Made by a program: the position numbers and the translations under genes. From Pseudomonas purpurea (GTDB lineage Bacteria > Pseudomonadota > Gammaproteobacteria > Pseudomonadales > Pseudomonadaceae), in the NCBI RefSeq assembly GCF_039908635.1, contig NZ_CP150918.1, positions 310,001-374,000 on the forward strand: a DNA stretch of 64,000 nucleotides, written 5' to 3'. Positions within the stretch are counted from its first letter, which is position 1, and each line of letters starts with the position of its first letter. The notes beneath the pieces were generated by a model that was not told the origin of the DNA, made no database searches, and saw nothing but the letters and a program-made list of their open reading frames with translations. Positions 35,460 to 43,929 of the stretch are shown here, piece after piece.

Positions 35460-36566
35460 TTAGGACTCTGCCTCACTTCGAAAATATTCTGGAATACCGC
35501 TAAGTCCATGATCCTTTGCGTTTCCGATCTCATCATCCAGGGAGAGGCCACAGTACTCGCACTTTGCGGCATGCGTGAATCTATACCAGTTGAAAGGCGC
35601 ACCCTCATCATCAAAGTCGGAATCAGTCTCTTCATGAATGATTAAGGAGTTTGCGCCACAGGTAGGGCATAGACAAACTTCGTAAAAGTCCAGCTTTGCT
35701 TCGCTCGCTGCGATTCGTTCAGCCCTCTTCTTTTCAGCGTTGTGTAGAAAAAATGTAAATGTAAAAGGCTTTTCGTTCTTGGGGGATTTGGGTAGTTTGT
35801 CGTCATATGCGGATCTACCAATTTCTTTAAGATAGGCGACCTTTTCAAGGTTATAGGCCTCGGTAGAAAAATGCTTAACAATCTCATCGATTGGGTCTAG
35901 CCCACAATGTGGCGACGCATACTTCCATATTATCTCCTTCCCAGCGAAAAACTGGTGAGATACCACGTCACGTACGAAGGGTAGCACGTATTTCCCGACA
36001 AACTCATCAAGTGCCGAATACTCTAGAACGTAAAGCCCACGATGCCAGACTCTATTCCGCAGATTGTTAAGTTCGTTCAGCGTATCGAAGTGAGTAGTAA
36101 TGAATTGGAGGTTAGCATGACCTTCAAGCTTATTGGAACTTACAAGTTCCTTAAGCCTTTTTAGCGCTTCAGAAAACTCGATACTGCGAACTTGCTTCTC
36201 TTCATCCGCAGTCAATTTTTTATTATGAAGAAGACTGTGAAGCACGCCAGCCTTTCCAGACCCAACATCTGACAGAAGGGGGTGGTCATTACGTAGAAAG
36301 CTTTTGCATGCTAGCTCAGCGAAGTGCTGAAAGTGCACTACGGTTTCTGCGTATGCCTCTGCATAATTTAGGGAATATGAATCTATGACCTCCTGCGTGG
36401 TTGCGGAGGGGTTTTTGATGCTTGAAATTCGACCACGCAATTTAGCATAAGTTGAAAAAAAAGACTTCATTGCCACTCTCAGAGAGACCAATGCGAGATC
36501 ATCTTTTCGCATACTGTGATCGCTTAGTTGAAATCCTTTTTTGAGCGTAAACCCTAATGGTGACAT
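35460..36566 (-). CDS. Uncharacterised protein with HEPN-like RNxxxH motif and C-terminal zinc ribbon
   Basis: A 368-residue protein not recognised as a known family. Residues about 20-215 are helical and contain Arg170-Asn-Arg-Val-Trp-His175, a match to the RNxxxH active-site motif of HEPN ribonucleases, inside LNNLRNRVWHRGLY. Residues about 298-340 hold Cys298, Cys300, Cys303 and Cys336, Cys339 (CLCPTC, CEYC), which look like a zinc ribbon. A lysine/arginine-rich linker (about 255-290) joins them. The combination suggests an RNA-cleaving or RNA-binding protein. The ATG at 36566 has an AAAGGA site 9 bases upstream. It sits in the island next to a retron, so a defence or toxin role is plausible but unproven. 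Confidence 0.62.
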   Translation of the reverse strand: MSPLGFTLKKGFQLSDHSMRKDDLALVSLRVAMKSFFSTYAKLRGRISSIKNPSATTQEVIDSYSLNYAEAYAETVVHFQHFAELACKSFLRNDHPLLSDVGSGKAGVLHSLLHNKKLTADEEKQVRSIEFSEALKRLKELVSSNKLEGHANLQFITTHFDTLNELNNLRNRVWHRGLYVLEYSALDEFVGKYVLPFVRDVVSHQFFAGKEIIWKYASPHCGLDPIDEIVKHFSTEAYNLEKVAYLKEIGRSAYDDKLPKSPKNEKPFTFTFFLHNAEKKRAERIAASEAKLDFYEVCLCPTCGANSLIIHEETDSDFDDEGAPFNWYRFTHAAKCEYCGLSLDDEIGNAKDHGLSGIPEYFRSEAES

Positions 36567-36917
36567 GAGGCTTATCCTTTATTTGCAGGCTCTCAATGAT
36601 AGCCATTTGCAATCAAAATCGGAAGATGCATATGTGCGAGAGCATGAAACATTTTTAGCTGCTCGGATATTGATTAGATCGGTGATCTAGGTTGCCGTCG
36701 CTCCGAATATAATTATCTACTGAAATAAGTTTCAGTGCTAAGTATTATTTTGTTGTCGTCGCATTGAACTTCACGTAGCTCTTAGTAACAGTGAGGGAAC
36801 AGGCCACAGTTTCTATCTGCTTATAAAACGACCGCTTTAAACGGAGTTCTAGAGGAGGCAACGGGTCGAAAATGTCATCCCGCGACCGACTGCTTCTGGC
36901 CGTTTTCTGACCTTCGT
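36567..36917. other. AT-rich spacer upstream of the HEPN-like gene
   Basis: About 350 bases without a supported gene. An open frame on the minus strand (36745-37059) overlaps the small recombinase-partner gene in another frame and looks spurious. The stretch should contain the promoter of the HEPN-like gene near 36570-36700. Confidence 0.45.
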
Positions 36918-37193
36918 TTAGAGGTTGAACTGCCAGGATTTTCCTAAGCGATGAGTGAGTAATTGCATGGTCAGCAAATAGTGATAGCGCGTCGATTGAG
37001 TGTGCTGGTTTAGGTGGTGATTCAAAAACCACGCAAGGTGTTTTCTCTGCCAAGTCCATGGATTGTCGCGTTGCCAGCGCTCAGCGATCGCTGTTTGGAT
37101 GGCCCTCGCCTGACGCAGGTGGCGTTGGCGCGTGGTATGCGACCCGGTTAGGACGCCCGCCAGGAACAGGTCCATATCGAATGCCGTGCTCAT
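36918..37193 (-). CDS. Small recombinase-associated hypothetical protein, 91 residues
   Basis: A basic helical protein rich in Arg, His and Trp with a pattern like the SAM-like N-terminal core-binding domain of tyrosine recombinases (TRQRHLRQARAIQTAI, then WTWQRKHLAWFLNHHLN and STRYHYLLTMQLL). It starts within the stop of the recombinase gene (4-bp overlap), so both are made from one message. Similar short genes accompany this recombinase type in Pseudomonas islands, perhaps as a DNA-binding partner; the function is unknown. Confidence 0.68.
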   Translation of the reverse strand: MSTAFDMDLFLAGVLTGSHTTRQRHLRQARAIQTAIAERWQRDNPWTWQRKHLAWFLNHHLNQHTQSTRYHYLLTMQLLTHRLGKSWQFNL

Positions 37194-38170
37194 GCGCGAC
37201 CACCAATGTAAGCGGCCACCACGACGATACGGTTGTGCCCCAGCTCATAGCTGATTTGTACTCGGGCTTCCTGATCGAGACGTCGGTCGAGTTGATAGCA
37301 ATGGCCACCGTTGATGGGGGCGGGATGGTGGGTGATTTGCTCATAGCGTTCGCACGCATAGGCTGCCCGCAATTCGTGGAAGCCTTTGAGGTTGTACTGA
37401 TGGAGGATGTCCCGTGCAGGACGGACGATTCTCCCTTGGAAATCGAGGTAGGTTTCGTTCGGTGCAAGTAGGTTGCGGCTACCGTCGGGTGAGACCTGTT
37501 CGGCGAATTTCAGCGCCTCGCGAATATGATCATCCGCCCTGATCCAGCGAGGTGCCGAGGCACCTGAGCGGCCCCCCTTGGTGCCATCCTGGATGTTGAT
37601 CTTGCCGTATTGTTCGGCCTCACGTTTTAAGCGCGGAAGGTCGGCCAAAATGGCCTCACGTAAGCGCATGCCGGTGGCTCGCGCTAATTGAGCGATGGCC
37701 GCGGCACGCGGCTGCTGGTGTGCGCAAAGCACCTCTACGACCCTCTTCACATGTTCGCGGTCTTGGCCTTGCGGCACCGAACGACGAACACTGGTGCGCC
37801 GCATTCCTAGCGCCTTGCTCGGACTCGGTACTTTCACATACTGATCACCGCGAAGCGCTGCCAGGGTCCGATTGATGCTGGATAATCGGTTTTGCGCAGT
37901 GGCGATGGCGAGATCGCTGCGCTCAACCAAGTGACGCAGATGCTCCGCGTAATCCAGCAAGGTCTGCCGATCTATCTGCCGTGCATCATTAATTCCCGGG
38001 CCGTCCTCCGACCGACACCAGCGCACGAACGTCTGCCAACGATCACTGTGTGCTTTGACCGTCCCGTAATGCTCACCGCCAAACAGGTCTTTCAGTGCCT
38101 GCAGCCCGGCATAGCTCAATTGCCGGCCATAGCCAAAATTACGCCCCTCCCGTCTACCGACCAATCCCAT
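37190..38170 (-). CDS. Tyrosine recombinase, island-type integrase domain protein
   Basis: A site-specific recombinase of 326 residues. The N-terminal region (about 20-110) is a SAM-like core-binding domain. The catalytic domain shows Arg169 (TGMRLREA), a lysine near 198, His265-x-x-Arg268 (HELRAAY), His312 (ELGHNR) and the nucleophile Tyr321 (AAYIGG). The frame is open to 38218, but the ATG at 38170 is chosen because an AGAGGAG lies 8 bases upstream and the conserved GRREGRNFGYGRQLSY begins there. GC content is high, unlike the retron segment, so the island is a mosaic. It belongs to the integrase group often found on integrative elements rather than the P4 family. A 91-residue partner gene overlaps its end. 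Confidence 0.86.
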   Translation of the reverse strand: MGLVGRREGRNFGYGRQLSYAGLQALKDLFGGEHYGTVKAHSDRWQTFVRWCRSEDGPGINDARQIDRQTLLDYAEHLRHLVERSDLAIATAQNRLSSINRTLAALRGDQYVKVPSPSKALGMRRTSVRRSVPQGQDREHVKRVVEVLCAHQQPRAAAIAQLARATGMRLREAILADLPRLKREAEQYGKINIQDGTKGGRSGASAPRWIRADDHIREALKFAEQVSPDGSRNLLAPNETYLDFQGRIVRPARDILHQYNLKGFHELRAAYACERYEQITHHPAPINGGHCYQLDRRLDQEARVQISYELGHNRIVVVAAYIGGRA

Positions 38171-38598
38171 GACCAAACTCCTCTGTAAGCCACACTTGTA
38201 AAACCTTCCCCACGTCATCCCGCCAAGAATGTTGAGTGTTATCAGGGATCAAGGCCCCTGCGACCTGTGAGGGTTGTCCACTAACGCGGGACTGGCGGCT
38301 CCTTACGACCGGGAGCTTGGGCATCTCATGATCTGGCCTCCTGAACACTTCCGAAGAAGTGGGCGGGTGGAGGCTACACTGGCTGACGAGACCGGCGCCG
38401 CGAGATCCTGAGTCGGGTGAAGACAGTGATGCGATGACCGGGGCATACCTGACTGTCAGTCAGGTGCAGTCCATTCCGTAGGCTGCGGCACCATCATCTG
38501 CATCGCTGCTGCTGGTGGCTTCGGTGTTTGTCACGCCGATTGTCACGAGGGGGAATGCCGCAGAGCCTTGTACGAGGTGGGCTGCAGCAGGGGTAGGA
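38171..38598. other. Non-coding region upstream of the island recombinase
   Basis: No gene is supported. The perfect palindrome CCTGACTGTCAGTCAGG at 38448-38464 (8-bp arms around one T) could be an operator or recombination site. The open frames here are in several phases on both strands and lack start signals or family resemblance. Confidence 0.45.
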
Positions 38599-38633
38599 GC
38601 GCCCGTCTCTTTCCAGAAGAAAGAGACGGGCGC
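38599..38633. repeat. Perfect 15-bp hairpin
   Basis: GCGCCCGTCTCTTTC at 38599-38613 pairs with GAAAGAGACGGGCGC at 38619-38633 around a 5-base loop. No T-run follows on either strand, so it is not a simple terminator. It lies in the long gene-free region between two recombinase genes and may be a site for a DNA- or RNA-binding protein. Confidence 0.7.
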
Positions 38634-38872
38634 AGGTTGGCGCAGTGAAATGGCCAAGCAGATAGGTTGCTGCAGGGCAGCTGGGTAGAGGGATGTATTT
38701 GCCGCAATGGCAACGATCTGAAGTAGGCATCCATCACTCGGTGAGTGACCGTGCGAGCCGCCGGACGCTAATCGCACTTTGGGAGAACCACCACGGTGTG
38801 GCGTAGCCTCAAAGGTTCTGGCTACCTGGGGTTGCTGTCAACGACAGCGCTTTGCCCGATCTTTTCTACGCC
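38634..38872. other. Gene-free stretch between the hairpin and the DnaA-box-like cluster
   Basis: About 240 bases. I see no supported gene, repeat or RNA here. Confidence 0.4.
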
Positions 38873-38962
38873 TGTGGATAATTTGGGTCAAGACTCGAAT
38901 TTTCGGGAATTCTGCGGCTGTGGATGAAATTATCCACCGGTGGAAATCTATGGTTTTCCACA
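38873..38962. promoter_or_regulatory. Cluster of DnaA-box-like sequences
   Basis: TGTGGATAA (38873-38881) is a perfect DnaA box in reverse. Further near-matches follow: TGTGGATGA (38919-38927), TTATCCACC (38930-38938) and TTTTCCACA (38954-38962). The middle two form an inverted pair. An AT-rich run follows (about 38981-38995). A replication origin of an integrative element is possible; there is no adjacent rep gene. Confidence 0.45.
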
Positions 38963-38997
38963 GACAGTTCGCGTGGGCTTTAGATTTTTTAAATGAG

Positions 38998-39040
38998 GTC
39001 CATCCAAGCAGGGCGGCTTTGCAGCCCCGCTTGGATGGAC
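38998..39040. repeat. Inverted repeat with 12-bp perfect arms
   Basis: GTCCATCCAAGC (38998-39009) pairs with GCTTGGATGGAC (39029-39040); the inside continues with GGC-TTTGCA-GCC. It lies 36 bases past the P4-type integrase stop and may act as an mRNA end for that gene, although no good T-run follows on the minus strand. Confidence 0.7.
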
Positions 39041-39076
39041 CCGCGTGGAAGGGCGGACAACGGTGATCTCACAGGC

Positions 39077-40405
39077 TTACCCACGTTTGGATGCGCCACG
39101 GCTATTTTTTAGGGCCGTGATGTTGTCGCCGACTGGGTGAGCGAATTCGTGGGGTGTCACATGCCCATGGCGGTTGGCATCAATGTAGTTGCTCCACCAC
39201 GCCATGATCAGCCGGCGCTGCTCCAGAAATTCAGCTTTGTGGATATACGCGGCGCGCACACGGTTGCGTTCCTTGTGGCTCATTTGTCTTTCGATGGCTG
39301 CGTCGGTCCATAACCCGGACTCAAGCAGGGCGCTACAGGCCATGGTCCTGAAGCCGTGGCCGCACACGTCCTTGCTGGTGTCATAGCCGACGTTGCGGAG
39401 CATGGTGTTCACCGTGTTCTCGGACATGGGCTTCCAGTACTTGTGGTCGCCCGGTAGCACCAACTCTGAAAAGCGACTGAGGCTGCGCAGGCGCTCCAGT
39501 ATTTCGATGACCTGCGGCGATAGCGGAACCATTTGAATGTCGCCGTTCATCTTGGTCCCGCGCGTGGAGTTGCGTACCCCTTCAATCGGTGCGCGTGTAT
39601 CGGGGATTTCCCACATGGCGCGTTGGAGGTCGAACTCACTCCATCGAGCGAAGCGCAGTTCGCTGGAGCGGACGAATACATGCAACGTCAACAGGACGGC
39701 GAGGCGCGTCAGTTCGCGGCCGTTGTAGTTGTCGATACGGTGCAGCAGTTCGGGTAGGCGGTTGAGAGAGAGGGCCGGGCGATGGACTGTGCGCGGCGAG
39801 TGAAGCGAGCCTGCCAGATCTAGAGCGGGATTCATGGTGATCTGCCGAGCCCTTTTGGCCCCGCGCATGATGGTGGATAAGTAGTTCTGTACCCTTAACG
39901 CCACATCCATGGTGCCGCGTTCCTTGATGCGCTGGGTGATTTCTAGCAGGTCATGGGTATCGAGTTCAGCGATGGGTCGTTGGCCGATCAGCGGGAAGAC
40001 GTGGGTACGCAGTCGGCTCATCACGGTTTTTGCGTGTCCTTCGGTCCAGCGACGGGACATGTCGGCGTGCCACTCCAGAGCAACGGTTTCGAAAAGCAGT
40101 GCCGCCCGCTGGGCTACGATCTTGGCCTTCTTCTTTTCTTCCATTGGGTCGAGGTTGTCGAGCAGCAATGCCTTGGCTTCGTCTCGCTTACGCCGTGCGA
40201 CGGAAAGGGTAACGATGGGGTAATTGCCGATGATGAGCGTACCTTCCTTGCCGTTGGGCTTGGTGTACTTCAAGCGCCAGGTCTTCACGCCATTGGGTTT
40301 GACGAAAAGGTACATGCCGCCGCCGTCGAACAGTTTGTAGGCGCGTTCGCGGGTTTTGGCCGTGCGGCATTGCAGGTCGCTGAGGGGGATCGCTAGACGT
40401 GGCAT
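39077..40405 (-). CDS. P4-type tyrosine integrase of the tRNA-Thr island
   Basis: A phage/island integrase of 442 residues. The N-terminus is the DUF4102 arm-binding domain (KLFDGGGMYLFVKPNG), followed by a core-binding domain and a catalytic domain with Arg (VRSSELRFARW), His-x-x-Arg (GHGFRTMA), His (MSHKERN) and Tyr (AAYIHK). Integrases of this family target tRNA 3' ends, and the gene lies just past the 3' end of tRNA-Thr and reads away from it, the standard arrangement for an integrated island. The frame is open to 40558, but the ATG at 40405 is chosen: the family's N-terminus starts with MPRLAIPLSD and an AGGAG lies about 12 bases upstream. Confidence 0.93.
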   Translation of the reverse strand: MPRLAIPLSDLQCRTAKTRERAYKLFDGGGMYLFVKPNGVKTWRLKYTKPNGKEGTLIIGNYPIVTLSVARRKRDEAKALLLDNLDPMEEKKKAKIVAQRAALLFETVALEWHADMSRRWTEGHAKTVMSRLRTHVFPLIGQRPIAELDTHDLLEITQRIKERGTMDVALRVQNYLSTIMRGAKRARQITMNPALDLAGSLHSPRTVHRPALSLNRLPELLHRIDNYNGRELTRLAVLLTLHVFVRSSELRFARWSEFDLQRAMWEIPDTRAPIEGVRNSTRGTKMNGDIQMVPLSPQVIEILERLRSLSRFSELVLPGDHKYWKPMSENTVNTMLRNVGYDTSKDVCGHGFRTMACSALLESGLWTDAAIERQMSHKERNRVRAAYIHKAEFLEQRRLIMAWWSNYIDANRHGHVTPHEFAHPVGDNITALKNSRGASKRG

Positions 40406-40501
40406 AGGGGGTACGCGCTCCTGACCGGGAAATCGCAGTACCCCTAACATACCCTCGGGGAAGGGGGATTTTGTTGGATCCCGACAGAGGGTCCTGGAAC
40501 G

Positions 40502-40527
40502 AAAAAACCCGCCAAAGGGCGGGTTTT
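40502..40527 (-). terminator. Terminator downstream of tRNA-Thr
   Basis: On the minus strand, AAAACCCGCC-CTTT-GGCGGGTTTTTT forms a strong stem with a T-run 44 bases past the tRNA 3' end. It lies between the tRNA and the integrase gene and is presumably brought in by the island. Confidence 0.85.
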
Positions 40528-40570
40528 CGGGGCTTCCAGAGCATTCAGTAGAATGCAATGGAGCCTAATG

Positions 40571-40646
<76 letters not shown>

Positions 40647-40916
40647 GTGTTGGGCAACGATTATAGCGATTGGCGAGATTCTGTAAACCCCTGAATTCTG
40701 ACTATTTTTATTCGGGGTTGGACCTGGGTTGCCAAGCCGTGAATTCCTTGAGGTTCGGCGGGGAGGGAGGTGTGCCGGGTTGACCCTTTGTGTCCTGTTT
40801 TAGGGGCCAACCAATCAGGGCAATTTCGCCAGCCAAACTGGCACCGTTCTGTTCGAGGGTGCCAGCAGGTGCGATACGGGGGACTGTTTGTAATCGGTGT
40901 GTCGGTCACTGGCGCA

Positions 40917-41045
40917 GTGGAGGCTTTGGGCTATGCTTCGCCGAGCCATTTCATGGCGATGTTCCGGTGCCGTGTGGGTGATTTCCCCGCGCGTTATTTT
41001 GCTATTAAAGAGCCGCTGAATGGGCGGTTATGCCCTTTCGCTTGA
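40917..41045 (+). pseudogene. Remnant of an AraC-family regulator C-terminus
   Basis: The translated stretch VEALGYASPSHFMAMFR followed by GDFPARYF matches the second helix-turn-helix of AraC/XylS regulators, but no intact N-terminal part precedes it in frame; upstream codons give unrelated sequence. The plus-strand reading ends at 41045. It looks like the decayed tail of a gene beside tRNA-Thr. The flanks 40647-40916 and 41046-41259 hold no gene; a TTATCCACA box occurs at 41229-41237. Confidence 0.65.
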
Positions 41046-41259
41046 AGGCTTATGCACAACGGCGGCTGTCGAATGACAGCAGGTGGCCGGGTTCTGTGAT
41101 GCCGTTCTCATTTGCTCGCAAATAGCTGTTTTTTCGGTTTTTTATTCATGTGAACAAAAAACGATCAGGTACTGTTTCAGCGCCGAAACAGTGTTCTAAC
41201 TGGATCCAGGATTATTTCATCAACAGACTTATCCACAGGCCGGGGTGTGCCTGCGTGGT

Positions 41260-42462
41260 CTATCGGCGCTCGGCCAACAGCATCAGGTTGCGTGGCGTCA
41301 ACGGTGCTTCACAGAACTGCCCAAGGCGAACGTTGTAGCCTTTTTCTTCCAGTAACAGCGCCCGATCCAGCACCAGCCACAACTCCAGCGGCCGACGGAA
41401 CAAACCGCGCAGCAGTTCCAGGTTGCGGACCTGTGCCAGGCGTTGCCAGCCTGCGGATTCCAGCGCTGACCAGTCATGTTCGCCGACTGTGGATAAGTTT
41501 TTCAGCACCGCCAGATCGCGACAGTAGTCGGCAAAGGGTTTGGTCAGCCAACTGCTGGGCAGCGATGGGGTTGGCAGGTAGTCGTCAGTGCCGCGCAGTT
41601 GCCGTTGCAGCAGGTCGAAGGCCAGGCGCCGGGCCATGGACGCATCGCGCTGACGTCTGACACGAGCGCCCGCGGTGACGGTCTCGCTCAGCGGCAGCGC
41701 CAGATCATCCAGCGAAAGCTCCAGGCCAGAGGCCTTGGCCGCGACTGACAGCGGTTGATACTCGCGGGTACTGATGCGGTTGTAGCAGCAGGGTGCGATG
41801 GCCAGTTGTTCACAACCTGCCGCGCTGGCCAGTTGCATCAGCCGCACATGCAGGTCGCCGCAGGCGTGCAGGGCGACTGGCGTGTGGTTGGCATTCAGGC
41901 GCGCAGCCGCATCGGCGGCCATCACGTCTTGCTGGTGATGGTTCACCGCGAGGTGATGGTGCTGGCTGAGTGCCTGGCCGCTGGCGATCAGTGCCGGGTC
42001 GAACTCCAGGCACGTCAGTTGCTGGCCGGGTTGCAACAGGCGTCGGCCCAAATGCCCTTTGCCTGAGCACCAGTCGAGCCAGTGCCGGGGCGCTGTAGAG
42101 AACGTCAGGCAAGCGGCGAAGGCTTCGATCTGCTGCCATTTGCGGCCGGGTACGTCGACGTTAAGGCGCCGGGTCGAAGGTTCAAGTGCATGAACGGGAA
42201 GATCGCCTACAGTGCTGAGCGCAAAGGCTTGCGCTGCCAGTGCCGGAAAAGGCGCAGGAGCGGGCAGTTGTTCGGGGTGGTTGTGGCTGTTTTCTGCGTC
42301 TTCCAGCGACCGTTGGCGTAGCCAGTTCGCCAGTTCCGGGTGGCTTTCTTCCCATGGCAGGTGCCGATGGGTGAATGGGCGCGGGCGCCACAGGGCTTGA
42401 TGCTCGGTCAGGAATTCGTCCAGTGCCGTGAAGCGGGCGAGCAATTGCTCGCCCGCCAGCAC
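41260..42462 (-). CDS. SAM-dependent methyltransferase (Methyltransf_32-like)
   Basis: A 400-residue protein whose middle carries a Rossmann methyltransferase core: WLDWCSGKGHLGRRLL is the SAM-binding motif I, LEFDPALIASGQ motif II, and ALHACGDLH with APCCYN are features of the Methyltransf_32 group often linked to RNA or small-molecule methylation. The substrate is unknown. The frame is open to 42525, overlapping hisM by 56 bp. The GTG at 42462 gives a start just after the hisM stop at 42470; ATG at 42489 is an alternative. It is the last gene on the strand after the ABC transporter genes and is probably co-transcribed. Confidence 0.75.
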   Translation of the reverse strand: MLAGEQLLARFTALDEFLTEHQALWRPRPFTHRHLPWEESHPELANWLRQRSLEDAENSHNHPEQLPAPAPFPALAAQAFALSTVGDLPVHALEPSTRRLNVDVPGRKWQQIEAFAACLTFSTAPRHWLDWCSGKGHLGRRLLQPGQQLTCLEFDPALIASGQALSQHHHLAVNHHQQDVMAADAAARLNANHTPVALHACGDLHVRLMQLASAAGCEQLAIAPCCYNRISTREYQPLSVAAKASGLELSLDDLALPLSETVTAGARVRRQRDASMARRLAFDLLQRQLRGTDDYLPTPSLPSSWLTKPFADYCRDLAVLKNLSTVGEHDWSALESAGWQRLAQVRNLELLRGLFRRPLELWLVLDRALLLEEKGYNVRLGQFCEAPLTPRNLMLLAERR

Positions 42463-42469
42463 CGGTCGG

Positions 42470-43159
42470 TCAACGCCCCTGGCAGGCATCGACGCGCAAC
42501 CAGCGCTCCAGCAGTTTGAAGCCACGCACCAGCACGTAGGCCATCAGCAGGTAGAACATGCCTGCGGCGAAGAAGATCTCTACCGGCAGGTAGGTCCGGG
42601 CGATGATGGTGCGGGCCATGCCGGTCAGTTCCAGCAGGGTCACGGTGCTGGCCAGGGCGCTGGCCTTGAGCATCAGGATCACTTCGTTGCTGTAGGCTGG
42701 CAGGCCGATGCGCGCGGCGCGCGGCAGGATGATGTAGAACAGCGCTTTTGGCCGCGACATGCCCAGTGCCCGGGCAGCTTCGATTTCGCCCGGTGGAATG
42801 GCCTGGATCGCCCCGCGCAGGATCTCGGCAATGTAGGCCGCCGTGTGCAGGGTCATGGTGGCGGTGGCGCACCAGAACGGATCGCGCAGGTACGGCCACA
42901 TCGCGCTCGCGCGGACAGCGTCGAACTGCGCGAGGCCGTAATAGACCAGGAACAGCTGAACCAGCAACGGCGTGCCACGGAAGAAGAAAATGTACGCATA
43001 AGGCAGGGCGCGCACGTACCAGAGCTTCGACGAGCGGGCGATGCCCAGCGGAATGGCCAGCAGCAGGCCGAGGATGACCGCAATGGCCACCAGTTCCAGC
43101 GTCAGGGTCGCGCCCTGGGCCAGTTTCGGCAGCCACTTGATAATGACTTCCCAGTTCAT
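42470..43159 (-). CDS. hisM: Basic amino-acid ABC transporter permease, HisM-like
   Basis: One of two inner-membrane permeases of a polar amino-acid importer, 229 residues, with about five membrane spans and the EAA loop (EIEAARALGMSRPKALFYIILPRA, from about residue 134) that docks on the ATPase. It overlaps the end of hisQ by 4 bp. With HisQ, HisP and the periplasmic binding protein it forms a complete importer for arginine, lysine, ornithine or histidine. The specificity comes from family resemblance. Confidence 0.9.
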   Translation of the reverse strand: MNWEVIIKWLPKLAQGATLTLELVAIAVILGLLLAIPLGIARSSKLWYVRALPYAYIFFFRGTPLLVQLFLVYYGLAQFDAVRASAMWPYLRDPFWCATATMTLHTAAYIAEILRGAIQAIPPGEIEAARALGMSRPKALFYIILPRAARIGLPAYSNEVILMLKASALASTVTLLELTGMARTIIARTYLPVEIFFAAGMFYLLMAYVLVRGFKLLERWLRVDACQGR

Positions 43160-43851
43160 TGCGTGCTCCTCGCGAAGCCGCGAGCGGCGCGTTTTTCAAG
43201 CAGGTGCATGCCGGTCATGGCCAGCACCGTCAGGCCCAGGTACATGAAGGCCGCGACCATGTAGAAGGTGAACGGTTGCTTGGTCATGGTCACGCCGTTC
43301 TGGGCATGACGCATGATTTCTTCCAGGCCAATCACCGACACCAGTGCGGTGTCCTTCATCAGGATCATGAACAGGTTGCCCAGCCCCGGCAGAGCAATGC
43401 GCCACATCTGCGGCATGATCAGCCGGGTGAAAATCCGCCACTTAGACAGACCCAGCGCCATGCCCGCTTCACGGTGGCCCTTGGGGATTGCCAGGATTGC
43501 CCCGCGGAACACTTCCGTGGCGTAGGCGCCGAAGCACAGGCCCAGCGCGATCACGCCAGCGGCGAAGGCGTTGAGTGCCAGGTCGGGATTGCCGAAAAAC
43601 TCGCCCAGGGCACGCATCAGGTTGACCGTGCCGAAGTAGATCAGCAGCACCCAGAGCAATTCCGGGATGCCTCGAACCAGGGTCGAGTAGGTGCCGCCAA
43701 GCCATTGCAGCGGCTTGTACGGGGAAGTCTTGGCCAAGGCGCCGAGCAGACCGAGCACCAGCCCCAGGCACAAGGCCGTGAGCGCCAGTTTGACGGTCAT
43801 CAGCGCACCAGCGGCGAGCGCCGGGCCGAATCCGTAGAGATCGATAATCAT
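43156..43851 (-). CDS. hisQ: Basic amino-acid ABC transporter permease, HisQ-like
   Basis: Second permease subunit, 231 residues, beginning IDLYGFGPALAAGALMTVKLAL, typical of HisQ/ArtQ/AotQ. It has five predicted spans and an EAA loop (HREAGMALGLSKWRIFTRLIMPQ) near residue 140. It lies 78 bp downstream of the binding-protein gene and overlaps the hisM start by 4 bp. Confidence 0.9.
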   Translation of the reverse strand: MIIDLYGFGPALAAGALMTVKLALTALCLGLVLGLLGALAKTSPYKPLQWLGGTYSTLVRGIPELLWVLLIYFGTVNLMRALGEFFGNPDLALNAFAAGVIALGLCFGAYATEVFRGAILAIPKGHREAGMALGLSKWRIFTRLIMPQMWRIALPGLGNLFMILMKDTALVSVIGLEEIMRHAQNGVTMTKQPFTFYMVAAFMYLGLTVLAMTGMHLLEKRAARGFARSTQ

Positions 43852-43929
43852 GGATGGGTATTCAAATCGCAGCAGGCTTTGCTAAGGACCGGCCACCGCG
43901 TCACACGGCGCCGGTCAGGCAGCTCAGGA

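Noticed and set aside
36745..37059. Open frame of 104 codons on the minus strand
   Set aside because: It overlaps the well-supported 91-residue gene in another frame, has no ribosome-binding site and no recognisable product.
38460..38777. Open frames in the gene-free region between the two recombinases
   Set aside because: Several overlapping frames on the same strand compete, none has a start signal or family, and the region is dominated by palindromes.
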